Below, piece by piece: positions 24,037-33,582 of a stretch of DNA of 64,000 bases (positions within the stretch are counted from its first letter, which is position 1; each line of letters begins with the position of its first letter). The notes under the pieces are model-generated. The model was not told the origin of the DNA. It saw nothing but the letters and a program-made list of their open reading frames with translations, and made no database searches. Source of the DNA: Acetobacteraceae bacterium (GTDB taxonomy: Bacteria > Pseudomonadota > Alphaproteobacteria > Acetobacterales > Acetobacteraceae). The position numbers were made by a program, and so were the translations under genes. The stretch spans positions 18,057-82,056 of the forward strand of contig CANGNF010000019.1 of the NCBI GenBank assembly GCA_947455205.1, read 5' to 3'.

Positions 24037-25032
24037 ATGTCCCTGCTTGAGAAACTGAAGGGGCGGCTGTCGCTGCCCGTCATCGGCTCGCCGCTGTTCA
24101 TCATCTCGGTGCCCGACCTGGTGGTGGCGCAATGCACCAGCGGCGTCATCGGCTCCATGCCGTCCTTGAATGCGCGGCCGGCGGCGCAGTTCGACGAATG
24201 GCTGTGCGAGATCGAGGAGCGGCTGGCGGCGCATGACCGCGCCCATCCGGACCGGCCGAGCGCGCCCTATGCCATCAACCTGATCGTCCACCGCAGCAAT
24301 GATCGGCTGGAGCAGGACCTGCAGGTCTGCGTGCAGCACAAGGTGCCGCTGATCATCACCTCGCTGGGCGCGCGGCCGGAGGTGAACGCCGCCATCCACA
24401 GCTACGGCGGCTACGTGATGCACGACGTCATCAGCCAGCGCTTCGCGCATTCCGCCATCGACAAGGGCGCGGACGGGCTGATCCTGGTTGCCGCCGGTGC
24501 CGGTGGGCATGCCGGGGCGCAGAGCCCCTTCGCGCTGATGCAGGAGACGCGGACCTGGTTCGACGGCCCCATCGCGCTTTCAGGTGCCATGGCGCATGGC
24601 CGCAGCATTGCCGCGGCGGAGGTGCTGGGCGCCAATTTCGGCTATGTCGGCAGCGCCTTCATTGCCACGCCGGAAGCGCGCGCGCTGCCGGAGCAGAAGC
24701 AGATGATCGTGGACAGCAGCGCGCAGGACATCATCTACACCAACCTGATCACCGGCGTGCACGGTAACTACCTGAAGCCGAGCCTGACCCGTGCCGGGCT
24801 GGACGTGGAGAACCTGCCGAGCAGCGACCCTTCCGCGATGAACTTCGGCAGCGGCGACAACAAGAAGAAGTGGAAGGACATCTGGGGCAGCGGCCAGGGC
24901 ATCGGGATGGTGGATGCGGTGGTGCCCGCGGCCGAGCTGGTGGCGCGGCTGCGGCGGGAATACCACGCCGCGCGCGGCGCCATGGCGCTGCCGAGCCCGC
25001 TGCTGAACCCGGCCTGGGCGCCTGAGGCTTAA
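24037..25032 (+). CDS. Nitronate monooxygenase (2-nitropropane dioxygenase-like)
   Basis: The 331-residue FMN TIM-barrel protein begins LKGRLSLPVIGSPLFIIS, the NMO motif I region. ILVAAGAGGHAG (residues about 149-160) is the phosphate-binding loop preceding the catalytic-His region, and ALSGAMAHGRSIAAAEVLGA is the next FMN block. It would oxidise alkyl nitronates to carbonyl plus nitrite, or act as an NADH:quinone/enoyl reductase as some family members do. It is closely linked to the upstream enoyl-CoA hydratase, so a role in CoA-ester catabolism is as likely as detoxification. Confidence 0.88.
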   Translation: MSLLEKLKGRLSLPVIGSPLFIISVPDLVVAQCTSGVIGSMPSLNARPAAQFDEWLCEIEERLAAHDRAHPDRPSAPYAINLIVHRSNDRLEQDLQVCVQHKVPLIITSLGARPEVNAAIHSYGGYVMHDVISQRFAHSAIDKGADGLILVAAGAGGHAGAQSPFALMQETRTWFDGPIALSGAMAHGRSIAAAEVLGANFGYVGSAFIATPEARALPEQKQMIVDSSAQDIIYTNLITGVHGNYLKPSLTRAGLDVENLPSSDPSAMNFGSGDNKKKWKDIWGSGQGIGMVDAVVPAAELVARLRREYHAARGAMALPSPLLNPAWAPEA

Positions 25033-25044
25033 CCCGCGAAGGCC

Positions 25045-26028
25045 CTAGCCCGGCGTAATCCCCGCCAGCCGCGCGGCCTCCCGCGACAGGGTGGCCTCGC
25101 GGCGGATCAGGTCGGCGAAGCCTTCCGGCGTCTGCAGCGCGGGGTCGGCCAGCAGCGTGCCGGTATTCTCCACGCGCTCGCGCACCGCGGGCTCGGCCAG
25201 CGTCGCGGCGAAGGCGTCGCGCAGCTTCATCACCACCTCGCGCGGCGTGGCGGCCGGCGCCAGCAGGCCGATGAAGGCGACCAGCCCGCCATCCGGCAGG
25301 CCCACTTCCGCCAGCGTCGGCACATCCGGCAGCAGCGCGTGGCGTTGGTGGTAGCCGATGCCGATGATCCGCAGCTTTCCGTCGCGGTGGAACGGCATGG
25401 CGGTGGTGATCTGGTCCATCGACGCCGCCAGGTTGCCCGAGAGCATGTCCGGCGCGGCGTTGGAGGAGGAGCGGTAGGGGATGTGCACCAGCCCCGCGCC
25501 GGTGGCCTGGTTGAACAGCTCTATCAGCAGGTGGTTGCTGGTGCCGGTGCCGGCGGAAGCGCAGGCCACCTTGCCCGGGTTGGCCTTGGCATAGGCGATG
25601 AAGTCGCGCAGGTTCTGCGCCGGCACATGCGGCGCCACCACCAGCACGTTGGGCGTGCGGAAGCCGAGCGCGATCGGCGCGAAATCCCGCTGCGTGTCGT
25701 AGGGCACGCTGGCCATGATGACGGGGTTGATGGTCAGCGCGCCGTTGCTGCCGACCAGCACGGTGTAGCCATCGGCCGGGCTGCGGGCGACCATCTCCGT
25801 GCCCACATTGCCGCCGGCGCCGGCGCGGTTCTCGATGACGATATTCTGGCCGAGCCGCTGGGACATGCCCGGCGCGGCTAGGCGCATCAGCGTATCCAGG
25901 TTGCCGCCGGCGCCGAACGGCACCACCACGCGGATCGGCCGGTCCGGAAAGGCGGCCAGTGCGGGCGTGGCCAGCAGGGCGGCGCCGGCGGTCAGGGCCG
26001 TGGCGAGCAGGGTGCGGCGCGTCCGCAT
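25045..26028 (-). CDS. Bug-family (TctC) tripartite tricarboxylate transporter substrate-binding protein
   Basis: The 327-residue protein has a twin-arginine-like but probably Sec signal (MRTRRTLLATALTAGAALLA) followed by FPDRPIRVVVPFGAGGNLDT. Also seen are IVIENRAGAGGNVGTEM, CASAGTGTSNHLLIELF and LPDVPTLAEVGLPDGG. It is a periplasmic receptor with no local TctAB. It converges on the nitronate monooxygenase gene and follows an MBL hydrolase gene on the same strand with a 54-bp gap. Confidence 0.92.
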   Translation of the reverse strand: MRTRRTLLATALTAGAALLATPALAAFPDRPIRVVVPFGAGGNLDTLMRLAAPGMSQRLGQNIVIENRAGAGGNVGTEMVARSPADGYTVLVGSNGALTINPVIMASVPYDTQRDFAPIALGFRTPNVLVVAPHVPAQNLRDFIAYAKANPGKVACASAGTGTSNHLLIELFNQATGAGLVHIPYRSSSNAAPDMLSGNLAASMDQITTAMPFHRDGKLRIIGIGYHQRHALLPDVPTLAEVGLPDGGLVAFIGLLAPAATPREVVMKLRDAFAATLAEPAVRERVENTGTLLADPALQTPEGFADLIRREATLSREAARLAGITPG

Positions 26029-26082
26029 GGCTTTGTCCTCCGTTGTTGCGCGGAGGGTAGCGCCGGCGTTGCGCCGCGCAAG

Positions 26083-27045
26083 CTAGACCGTCGCGCTCCA
26101 ACTGGCAGGCACGTAGCGCAGGCTGTTGCCGTCGCGGCCGATGAAGCCGGTGGCGGGGAAGGGGAAGTGGTAGCCGGCGACCTGGATGCGGTCCGTCGCC
26201 ACCTGGTCCAGCACCCGGCGGCGGGTGGCGGCGGCCATCGCGGCGTCGAACTCGAACAGGCTCTGGTAGTCCGGGCGGCGGACGAACAGCTCCGGCCGGT
26301 GCGTCGTATCCGCCAGCACCAGCAGCTGCTGGTTGCCGTCGGCCACGTGGAACAGCGTGTGCCCCGGCGTGTGGCCATAGGCGGCCAGGGCGCGGATGCC
26401 GGGCACCACCTCGGCGCCCGCCGCCACCCGGCGCACCCGGCCGGCATAGGGGCCGAAGCGCCGCGCGGTATTGGCGAAGTGGGCGCGCTGGCCTTCGGGG
26501 CTGCGGCTCTCATTGCCCGTGTCGGTCCACCAGGCCCATTCGGTCTCGGGCACCACGACTTCGGCATTGGGGAAGACGGCGACGTTCTGCGCCGTGGTCA
26601 GGCCGTTGATGTGGTCGGCGTGGAAATGCGTCTGCACCACATGGGTCACGTCCTCCGCCCGGATGCCGGCGGCGGCCATGTTGGCGGTCATCTGGCCGGC
26701 GGTGGCGGCCATCTGCCCGCCGGTGCCGCAGTCGAAGGCCAGCAGGTGCTGGCCGGCGCGGATGAACGGCACGGTGTAGACGCCGTCGTAGTGGGTTGTG
26801 GGCAGGAAGCTTTCTGCCAGTACCGCGCGAACATCCTCCACCGGGGCGTTGCGGACCAGGCCTTCCACCTGGCGGCGGGAATAGCCGTCATGCACCATGG
26901 TGACGAGGAAGCTGCCGACCTTGAAGCGGTAGATGCCCGGCACCTGCGCCGTGGCGGCGGGGGCGGCGGCCGGCGCCTGGGCGCGGGCGGCGGTGGCCAG
27001 GCTGGGCGCGGCAAGGGCAGCGAGCAGGGCGGAACGGCGGTTCAT
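26083..27045 (-). CDS. Secreted MBL-fold metallo-hydrolase
   Basis: The 320-residue protein has a signal peptide (MNRRSALLAALAAPSLATAA) and an Ala/Pro-rich linker. The metallo-beta-lactamase motif is VVQTHFHADHINGL (HxHxDH), with further ligands in YGHTPGHTLFHV and LADTTH. This layout matches the AttM/quorum-quenching lactonase-like and related periplasmic hydrolases, but the substrate is not evident. ATG 27045 has GAGGGAGTGCC upstream and was preferred over an ATG nine codons earlier. It is divergent from the ABC importer operon. Confidence 0.9.
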   Translation of the reverse strand: MNRRSALLAALAAPSLATAARAQAPAAAPAATAQVPGIYRFKVGSFLVTMVHDGYSRRQVEGLVRNAPVEDVRAVLAESFLPTTHYDGVYTVPFIRAGQHLLAFDCGTGGQMAATAGQMTANMAAAGIRAEDVTHVVQTHFHADHINGLTTAQNVAVFPNAEVVVPETEWAWWTDTGNESRSPEGQRAHFANTARRFGPYAGRVRRVAAGAEVVPGIRALAAYGHTPGHTLFHVADGNQQLLVLADTTHRPELFVRRPDYQSLFEFDAAMAAATRRRVLDQVATDRIQVAGYHFPFPATGFIGRDGNSLRYVPASWSATV

Positions 27046-27147
27046 TTGGCACTCCCTCAACGCGGCCAACATAGCAAGCGGTGCCGGCGCTGGACAGGAC
27101 GGCGTGATGGCCTACATCATCGCCGCTGGATTCAAGGGGACGGGACC

Positions 27148-28464
27148 ATGCAGGAAATTTCGCGCCGCGTTACCTTGCAGGCGCTGGTCGCCGCGGCGCT
27201 GGGCGCGCCCGGCCTGGCCTCGGCGCAGGCGGCCGGCAAGGTGAACTTCATCGGCTGGTCCGCCGCGGTGGACCAGATAAAGGCGCATATCGCGGCGTTC
27301 GAGCGCGATACCGGCGTGCTGGTGAACTACGAGAACTTCCCCTTCGCGCAGTTCCGCACCGCGCTGGTGACGCGCCTGGTGGGCAATGCGCCGATCGACG
27401 TGGCGTGGATCTCCGACGCCTGGCTGCCGGAGTTCGCCGAGGCCGGCTGGCTGGCGGATATCGAGGACATGCCCAACCTGAAGCGCTACGGCAGCGAGAC
27501 CGCCGCCTACTGCAACCAGTCCATGACCTACAAGGGCAAGCAGTACGGCCTGAGCTACTACGGCGACCACATGAGCTTCATGTACAACACCGAGGTGCTG
27601 CAGAAGGCCGGCATCTCCACCCCGCCGGAAACCTGGGACCAGGTGGTCGAGCAGTGCCTGAAGATCAAGGCGGCGGGGATCATGGAGTACCCGCTGCTGC
27701 TCTCGCTGGGTGCCGACACCTGGCTGATCGAGTTCGTCTCGGCGCTGGCCTTCAGCTTCGGCGGCAGCTTCGTGGACGACAAGGGCGACAGCATCATGGG
27801 CGCGGCCAATGGCGGCGCGGTGGCGGCGGCGCGCTGGCTGCACGACGCCATCCACAAGCACCGCATCCTGGCACCGGGCGCGGTGGAGACGGTGGAACTG
27901 AACGGGCTGCGCGCCTTCGGCAGCGGCGCGCATGCGTTCACGATTGAGCCGACCTACCGCATCCGGTCCCTGAACGATGCGGCGCAGGCGACGGCGCATG
28001 GCAAGATCCGCCTGGCGATGATGCCGAAGGGCGGGCCGCGCGGCACCCACGACACCTGCGGCTGGATCCGCTTCTACGGCATGACCCCGGCGGCCAAGGC
28101 GGACCGGGCGCGGCGCGAGCGCACCGTGAAGTTCATCGAGTATTTCGGCGGTCGCGACACCAAGGGCGAGTACAGCCTGCAGGAACGCCTGCTGCTGGAT
28201 GTGGGCCTGCCCAGCTGCGCCCTGCCGCTGGCCGAGGACACCGAGGTGAAGACCTTCTGGACCCGCTGGGCCGGCGGCGGCGAGATCGTCGCGCGGCAGT
28301 CCATGGCGGCGCGCAAGAAGGATGTGATCTCTCCCTGGTTCGGCGAATGGGTGGAGACCAGCAACCAGGCCTGGCAGAGCGTCTGCCTGGGCCGCGCCAC
28401 GCCGGAAGCGGCGCTGGGCGCGCTGGGCAACAAGTGGAACGAGCTGAAGCGCGCGTTCCGCTGA
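27148..28464 (+). CDS. Extracellular solute-binding protein (family 1, sugar ABC importer)
   Basis: The 438-residue protein has a signal peptide (RRVTLQALVAAALGAPGLAS) and the family-1 fold: INFIGWS-like opening strand (KVNFIGWSAAVDQIKAH), DVAWISDAWLPEFAEAGWL and YGLSYYGDHMSFMYNTEVL, the interdomain motif. It captures a sugar or polyol in the periplasm. It is the first gene of a tight array with two permeases and an ATPase: the first permease ATG follows its stop directly with no spacer. The specificity is not deducible, but downstream oxidoreductases and an aldolase suggest a catabolised ligand. Confidence 0.92.
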   Translation: MQEISRRVTLQALVAAALGAPGLASAQAAGKVNFIGWSAAVDQIKAHIAAFERDTGVLVNYENFPFAQFRTALVTRLVGNAPIDVAWISDAWLPEFAEAGWLADIEDMPNLKRYGSETAAYCNQSMTYKGKQYGLSYYGDHMSFMYNTEVLQKAGISTPPETWDQVVEQCLKIKAAGIMEYPLLLSLGADTWLIEFVSALAFSFGGSFVDDKGDSIMGAANGGAVAAARWLHDAIHKHRILAPGAVETVELNGLRAFGSGAHAFTIEPTYRIRSLNDAAQATAHGKIRLAMMPKGGPRGTHDTCGWIRFYGMTPAAKADRARRERTVKFIEYFGGRDTKGEYSLQERLLLDVGLPSCALPLAEDTEVKTFWTRWAGGGEIVARQSMAARKKDVISPWFGEWVETSNQAWQSVCLGRATPEAALGALGNKWNELKRAFR

Positions 28465-29349
28465 ATGCGGCTGCGCCTGAGCTATGACGACCGCAGCGCC
28501 GCGATACTGGTGTTTCCGGTATTGGCGGTGCTGCTGGTGGTCGCGGCCTACCCCATCCTGTACAGCTTCTGGGTCAGCCTGCACGACATCGTGCTGACCC
28601 GGCCGCTGCGCCGGCCCTTCGTGTGGTTCGAGAATTACGAGCGCATGCTGGGCGATGCGCGCTTCCACACCGCGGTGCTGCGGACCACCGTCTATACCGT
28701 GGTGACGGTGACGGTGACGACGGTGCTGGCGGTGGGCGTCGCGCTGTTCCTGAACGAGAGCTTCCGCGGCAACAAGCTGCTGAACGCGCTGCTGCTGCTG
28801 CCCTGGGCGACGCCTTCCATCGTCAACGGGTTGATGTGGAAGTGGATCTACGACCCGACCTACGGGCTGATGAACGCGCTGCTGGTCAAGCTGGGGCTGC
28901 TGGACAGCTACCGCGCCTGGCTGGGCGACCCGGATTTGACGCTGTTCCTCATCAGCAATGCGGCGATCTGGAAGCAGATGCCGCTGGCGGCGCTACTGCT
29001 GCTGGTGACGATGAAGGCGATACCCGATGATCTTTATCGCGCCGCCAAGGTGGATGGCGCGACGGTGTTCCAGCGCTTCGTCCATGTCACGCTGCCGGCG
29101 CTGAAGCCCGGGCTGATGCTGGTGCTGGTGTATGAGACGATGATCAGCATTCGCCACTTCGACCTGTTCCTGATCATGACCCAGGGCGGGCCGGGCGATG
29201 CCAGCTACACGCTGAGCTGGCTGATCTATGTCGAGACCTTCCGCTCCCTGCGCTTCGGCACCGGGGCGGCGCTGTCCTACCTGCTGGCGATGCTGACCTT
29301 CCTGCTGTCCTGGCTGGTCATCCGCGCGCTTGGCGAGAGGAACGCGTGA
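28465..29349 (+). CDS. Sugar ABC transporter permease (MalF-like)
   Basis: The 294-residue protein has six membrane helices and the EAA loop YRAAKVDGATVFQRFVHVT (EAA-like with conserved Gly) in the last third. The opening RLSYDDRSAAILVFPVLAVL is typical of MalF/UgpA-type permeases. It forms a heterodimer with the next gene's product and docks on the ATPase. The start codon follows the SBP stop directly and its own stop overlaps the next ATG. Confidence 0.92.
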   Translation: MRLRLSYDDRSAAILVFPVLAVLLVVAAYPILYSFWVSLHDIVLTRPLRRPFVWFENYERMLGDARFHTAVLRTTVYTVVTVTVTTVLAVGVALFLNESFRGNKLLNALLLLPWATPSIVNGLMWKWIYDPTYGLMNALLVKLGLLDSYRAWLGDPDLTLFLISNAAIWKQMPLAALLLLVTMKAIPDDLYRAAKVDGATVFQRFVHVTLPALKPGLMLVLVYETMISIRHFDLFLIMTQGGPGDASYTLSWLIYVETFRSLRFGTGAALSYLLAMLTFLLSWLVIRALGERNA

Positions 29350-30224
29350 TGGCGCGCAGGCTGATGCTGGCGCTGTTCTCGGCGCTGTTCGTGCTGTACG
29401 TGGCGGGGCCGGTGCTGTGGCTGCTGTCGTCGTCGTTGCAGATGGAAAGCGAGATCACCGCGGTGCCGCCGAACTGGCTGCCGCCGCATCCCGGGCTGCA
29501 TAATTTCAGCGCCATCTTCAGCGCGGGCGACAGCGCGGAATACGTCAACCGCGGCATCGCCGGCTTCCTGCCCAGCGGCGCGGCCAACCTGCTGCCTTCT
29601 CTGTACAACAGCCTGCAAGTGGGGCTGTGGGTGGCGGCGCTGAACCTGGTGTTCTCGCTGACCGCCGCCTATGCCATTGCCGTCATCGACTTCAAGGGCC
29701 GCCGCGCCACGCTGTACACCGTGCTGGCCACGCGCGTGATCCCCGACATCGCGCTGGTGGTGCCGATGTTCCTGGTCATCCGCAACCTGGGGCTGATCAA
29801 CAGCCTGGGCGCGCTGGTGGTGACCTACCTGGCCGTCACGGTGCCCTTCACCATCTTCATCCTGATCAGCTACTTCGAGGGCATTCCGCGCGACCTGTAC
29901 CGCGCCTCGCGCATCGATGGCTGCGGCCATTGGGGCGCGCTGCGGCATGTGTACCTGCCGCTGTCGCTGCCGGCGCTGGTGGCGGCGCTGATGTTCGCGT
30001 TCCTGACCAGCTGGAACGAGTTTCTCTTCGCGCTGGTGCTGACGCAGAACGTGGCGGCGCAGACGCTGCCGATCATCATCGCCGGCTTCGTCATGGACTT
30101 CACCACCAGCTTCAGCTTCGTCAACGCGGCCGGCGTCATCGCCATTCTGCCGCCGGTGCTGCTGGCCGTCATCTTCCAGCGCTACATCGTCTCCGGCCTG
30201 ACCGCCGGCGCCGTGAAAGGCTAG
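29349..30224 (+). CDS. Sugar ABC transporter permease (MalG-like)
   Basis: The 291-residue protein starts at ATG 29349, overlapping the TGA of the previous permease. A GTG one codon upstream is a possible alternative. Six helices and the EAA loop YRASRIDGCGHWGALRHVY are visible. The large periplasmic segment between helices 1 and 2 (LPPHPGLHNFSAIF) is typical of MalG/UgpE permeases. It partners the preceding MalF-like subunit. Confidence 0.92.
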   Translation: MARRLMLALFSALFVLYVAGPVLWLLSSSLQMESEITAVPPNWLPPHPGLHNFSAIFSAGDSAEYVNRGIAGFLPSGAANLLPSLYNSLQVGLWVAALNLVFSLTAAYAIAVIDFKGRRATLYTVLATRVIPDIALVVPMFLVIRNLGLINSLGALVVTYLAVTVPFTIFILISYFEGIPRDLYRASRIDGCGHWGALRHVYLPLSLPALVAALMFAFLTSWNEFLFALVLTQNVAAQTLPIIIAGFVMDFTTSFSFVNAAGVIAILPPVLLAVIFQRYIVSGLTAGAVKG

Positions 30225-30229
30225 CCCCC

Positions 30230-31252
30230 ATGGCCGCCATTACCCTGCAGGGCGTCACCAAGCGGTACGGCAGCGTCACCGCGGTGCAGGCGCTGGACCT
30301 GGCGATCCATGAGGGCGAGTTCATGGTGCTGCTGGGGCCTTCCGGCTGCGGCAAGACCACCACGCTGAACATGATCGCGGGGCTGGAGGAGATCAGCGAC
30401 GGCACGCTGCTGTTCGACACCACCGACGTGACCCGCCTGCCGCCGCACAAGCGGGAAGTGGCGATGGTGTTCCAGAGCTACGCGCTGTACCCGAACAAGA
30501 CGGTGGCGGAGAACATCGCCTTTCCTCTGAAGCTGCGCCGCGTGCCGAAGGCGGAGATCGAGCGCGCCGTCGCCGGCGTGGCCGAGCAGCTGGAGCTGAC
30601 GCCGCTGCTGGGCCGCCGGCCGAACCAGCTTTCCGGCGGCCAGCGGCAGCGCGTGGCGCTGGGCCGCGCCATCGTGCGCCAGCCCAGCGTCTTCCTGATG
30701 GATGAGCCGCTGTCCAACCTGGATGCGACGCTCAGGCTCTCCATGCGTTCGCTGATAAAGCGACTGCATCACCAGTTGAAGGCGACCTTCGTGTACGTCA
30801 CCCATGACCAGGCCGAGGCGCTGACGCTGGCCGACCGGATCGCGGTCATGCGCGGCGGCGTGGTGCAGCAGCTGGACACGCCGGAGGGCATCTATGAGCG
30901 CCCGGCGAATATCTTCGTCGCCAGCTTCCTCGGCAGCCCGCAGATCAACCTGCTGCGTGAAGGCCTGCCGCGGCCGGATTGGGTTGCCGAAGGGCGCGAT
31001 GTGATCATCGGGCTGCGGCCGGAAGACGTGGCGCGGCCGGGTGAAGGTTTGGCCACGCTGGGCGGGCGCGTGGAACTGGTCTCGCCATTAGGCAGCGAGA
31101 CGCAGCTGGAAGTGGCGCTGTCCGGCGGCAGCGTGACGCTGCGCGTGCCGAAGGATTGGCGCGTGCGCGAGGGCGAGGCGCTGGAATTCGGTGTGGACCC
31201 GGCACGGCTGCACGCCTTCGACGCCGCGACCGAACAGCGCATCGCGCCGTGA
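30230..31252 (+). CDS. Sugar ABC transporter ATP-binding protein (MalK/UgpC-like)
   Basis: The 340-residue protein has Walker A GPSGCGKTT, Q-loop VFQSYALYPN, signature LSGGQRQRVALGRAI, Walker B VFLMDEPLSNLD and switch VTHD. A C-terminal TOBE/OB region (LRPEDVARPGEG) is present, as in MalK/UgpC. It energises import by the two permeases upstream. The following molybdenum-hydroxylase gene begins at or near its stop codon, so the metabolic genes belong to the same transcript. Confidence 0.94.
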   Translation: MAAITLQGVTKRYGSVTAVQALDLAIHEGEFMVLLGPSGCGKTTTLNMIAGLEEISDGTLLFDTTDVTRLPPHKREVAMVFQSYALYPNKTVAENIAFPLKLRRVPKAEIERAVAGVAEQLELTPLLGRRPNQLSGGQRQRVALGRAIVRQPSVFLMDEPLSNLDATLRLSMRSLIKRLHHQLKATFVYVTHDQAEALTLADRIAVMRGGVVQQLDTPEGIYERPANIFVASFLGSPQINLLREGLPRPDWVAEGRDVIIGLRPEDVARPGEGLATLGGRVELVSPLGSETQLEVALSGGSVTLRVPKDWRVREGEALEFGVDPARLHAFDAATEQRIAP

Positions 31253-31263
31253 GCGAGGTGCCG

Positions 31264-33582
31264 ATGCCGGGGCCGGGCAGCCCGCTCGGCCGGCGGATGA
31301 CGCGCAAGGAGGATCGGCGCCTGCTGCTGGGGCGCGGGCGCTTCACCGACGATCTGGCGGAACCGCCGGGCACGCTGCATGCGGTGTTCGTCCGCAGCCC
31401 CCATGCCCATGCGCGGCTGCTGCGGGTGCAGGCGCCGGTGCTGCCGGGCGTTACCGTGCTGACCGGCGCCGACCTGGCCCCGCTGGTCACGCCGCTGCGC
31501 CTGGCGCCGCCGATCGAGGGGCTGCTGCCGGTGGAGATGCCGGTGCTGCCGACAGACCATGTGCGCTTCGTCGGCGACCTGGTGGCGCTGGTGCTGGCGC
31601 CGACGCGCGTGGCCGCCGAGGACGCGGCCGAACTGGTGGAGGTGGAGTACGAGGCGCTGCCCGCCGTGGCCAGCCTGGCGCAGGCGCAGGCCGCCGACGC
31701 GCCGTTGGTGGATGCCTCGCTGCCGAGCAACCGCGTCTCTCACCAAGCCTTCGCCACGCCCGGTTTGGCGGCGGCCTTCGCGGGCGCGGAGCGCGTGGTG
31801 GAGGCGCGCTTCAGCCAGCATCGGCAGACCCATGCGCCGATGGAACCGCGTGGCTGCCTGGCGCTGTGGGATGCCGGGCGCGAGCACCTGACCATGCGGA
31901 TCGGCACCCAGGCGCCGCACCCGTATCGCAGCGCCATCGCCGGCCGGCTGCGGCTGGCGGAACACCAGGTGACGGTGGACAGCCCGGAGATGGGCGGCGG
32001 CTTCGGCCAGAAGATCATCCCGTTGCGGGAGGACCTGTGCTGCGCCGCCGCCGCGCGCCTGCTCGACGCGCCGGTGCGCTGGCGCGAGACGCGCGGCGAG
32101 AACCTGATCGCGGCGTTGCAGGCGCGCGAGGATGTGGTGACGACCCGCGCCGCGGTTTCCGCGCAGGGCGACCTGCTGGCGCTGGAATGCCGGATCGAGG
32201 CCGACTTCGGCGCCTGGTGCTTCTTCCCGGCCAACTACATGGCGCGCGTCATCGCGCTGATTTTGCCTGGTCCCTACAGGCTGCGGGAGTATGGCTACGA
32301 TGTGCAGGTCTTCCTGACCCACAAATGCCCCAGTGGCCCGATGCGCGCGCCGATGGCGATCACATCCTGGGTGATGGAAGGCACGATGGACGCGATTGCG
32401 CGCGACCTGGGCCTGGACCCGCTGGAGGTGCGGCGGCGCAACAGCATCGGCCTGGCGGACATGCCGTACACGACGGCCGTGGGCGAACGCTACGACGCGC
32501 TGTCGCCGCGCGAGACGCTGGAGGCCGCCGCCGCCGCCGTTGACTACGCCGCGCTGCGTGCCTCGCGCGGCGACCGGCTGCTGGGCGTCGGGCTGTGCAC
32601 CGTGGTGGAGAGCACCACCTATGGCAGCGCCTTCTACAAGGCCGCGGGCATTCCTGGCAGCGGGCATGAGACCGCGTCGCTGCGCGTGGAGCCATCGGGC
32701 GCCGTCATCACCAGCTGCGGGCTGATGGGCAGCGGGCAGGGCTATGAGACCACGCTGGCCCAGGCGGCCGCCGGCGGGCTTGGTTGCCGGGTGGAGGATG
32801 TCGCGGTGCAACTCGGCAACAGCGACACCGCGCCCTACGGCATGGGGTCGCGCGGCGCGCGGGGTGCCACGGCGGGCGGCGGCGCCACCTACATGGCGGG
32901 GCTGCGGCTGAAGGCGAAGGTGCTGGAGATCGCCGGCGCCATGCTCGGCCGCAACAACGCCGAGGGCTTGGATATGCACGAAGGCCAGGTGCTGCTGCAT
33001 GGCGCGCCGGCCGGGCTGGCGCTGGCCGATGTGGCGCGGCTGGCCTACCTGGACCCGCTGCGCCTGCCGCCTGGCCTGCAGCCGGGGCTGCATGAGGTCT
33101 TCGCCTATGACCCGCCGGCGATGACCTACAGCAACTCCACGCATGCCTGCGTGGTGGAGATCGACGCCGAGACCGGCACGCCGCGCATTCTGCGCTACGT
33201 GGTGGCGGAGGACAGCGGCACGCGGATCAACCCGCTGGTGGTGGAGGGGCAGACGCATGGCGCCACCGCCATGGGGCTTTCCGGCGCCATGCTGGAACAC
33301 TGCGCCTATGCCGAGGATGGCCAGGCGCTGGCCGGCAGCTTCATGGACTACGCGCTGGCGCATGCCGACGACCTGCCGGCCTTCGAACTGCTGCACCTGG
33401 ACACGCCCAGCCCGCGCACGCCGGCGGGCATCAAGGGCATGGCGGAAGGCGGCGTGATGGGCGCGATCGGCGCGGTGATGAACGCGGTCAACGACGCGCT
33501 GGCGCAGCATGGGGCGCGGCTGGATGGACAGCCTGCCTCGGCGCCGCGTATCTGGGCCGCTTTGCAGGCTGGGACGCAGTAA
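31264..33582 (+). CDS. Xanthine dehydrogenase-family molybdopterin-binding subunit (CoxL/XdhB-type), orphan
   Basis: The 772-residue protein opens MPGPGSPLGRRMTRKEDRRL, the usual N-terminus of the large subunit. GRGRFTDDLAEP, MGGGFGQKIIPL and DPLEVRRRNSIG are domain I/II hallmarks, and GIKGMAEGGVMGAIGAVMNA supplies the active-site Glu. The usual RAYRGPGR-like block is replaced by GPMRAPMAITSW. The enzyme would hydroxylate an aldehyde or heterocycle at a Mo-cytosine-dinucleotide centre, but the FeS (CoxS) and FAD (CoxM) subunits are not encoded nearby. Start: ATG 31264 has GAGG at good spacing; GTG 31249, overlapping the ATPase stop, is an alternative. Confidence 0.88.
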   Translation: MPGPGSPLGRRMTRKEDRRLLLGRGRFTDDLAEPPGTLHAVFVRSPHAHARLLRVQAPVLPGVTVLTGADLAPLVTPLRLAPPIEGLLPVEMPVLPTDHVRFVGDLVALVLAPTRVAAEDAAELVEVEYEALPAVASLAQAQAADAPLVDASLPSNRVSHQAFATPGLAAAFAGAERVVEARFSQHRQTHAPMEPRGCLALWDAGREHLTMRIGTQAPHPYRSAIAGRLRLAEHQVTVDSPEMGGGFGQKIIPLREDLCCAAAARLLDAPVRWRETRGENLIAALQAREDVVTTRAAVSAQGDLLALECRIEADFGAWCFFPANYMARVIALILPGPYRLREYGYDVQVFLTHKCPSGPMRAPMAITSWVMEGTMDAIARDLGLDPLEVRRRNSIGLADMPYTTAVGERYDALSPRETLEAAAAAVDYAALRASRGDRLLGVGLCTVVESTTYGSAFYKAAGIPGSGHETASLRVEPSGAVITSCGLMGSGQGYETTLAQAAAGGLGCRVEDVAVQLGNSDTAPYGMGSRGARGATAGGGATYMAGLRLKAKVLEIAGAMLGRNNAEGLDMHEGQVLLHGAPAGLALADVARLAYLDPLRLPPGLQPGLHEVFAYDPPAMTYSNSTHACVVEIDAETGTPRILRYVVAEDSGTRINPLVVEGQTHGATAMGLSGAMLEHCAYAEDGQALAGSFMDYALAHADDLPAFELLHLDTPSPRTPAGIKGMAEGGVMGAIGAVMNAVNDALAQHGARLDGQPASAPRIWAALQAGTQ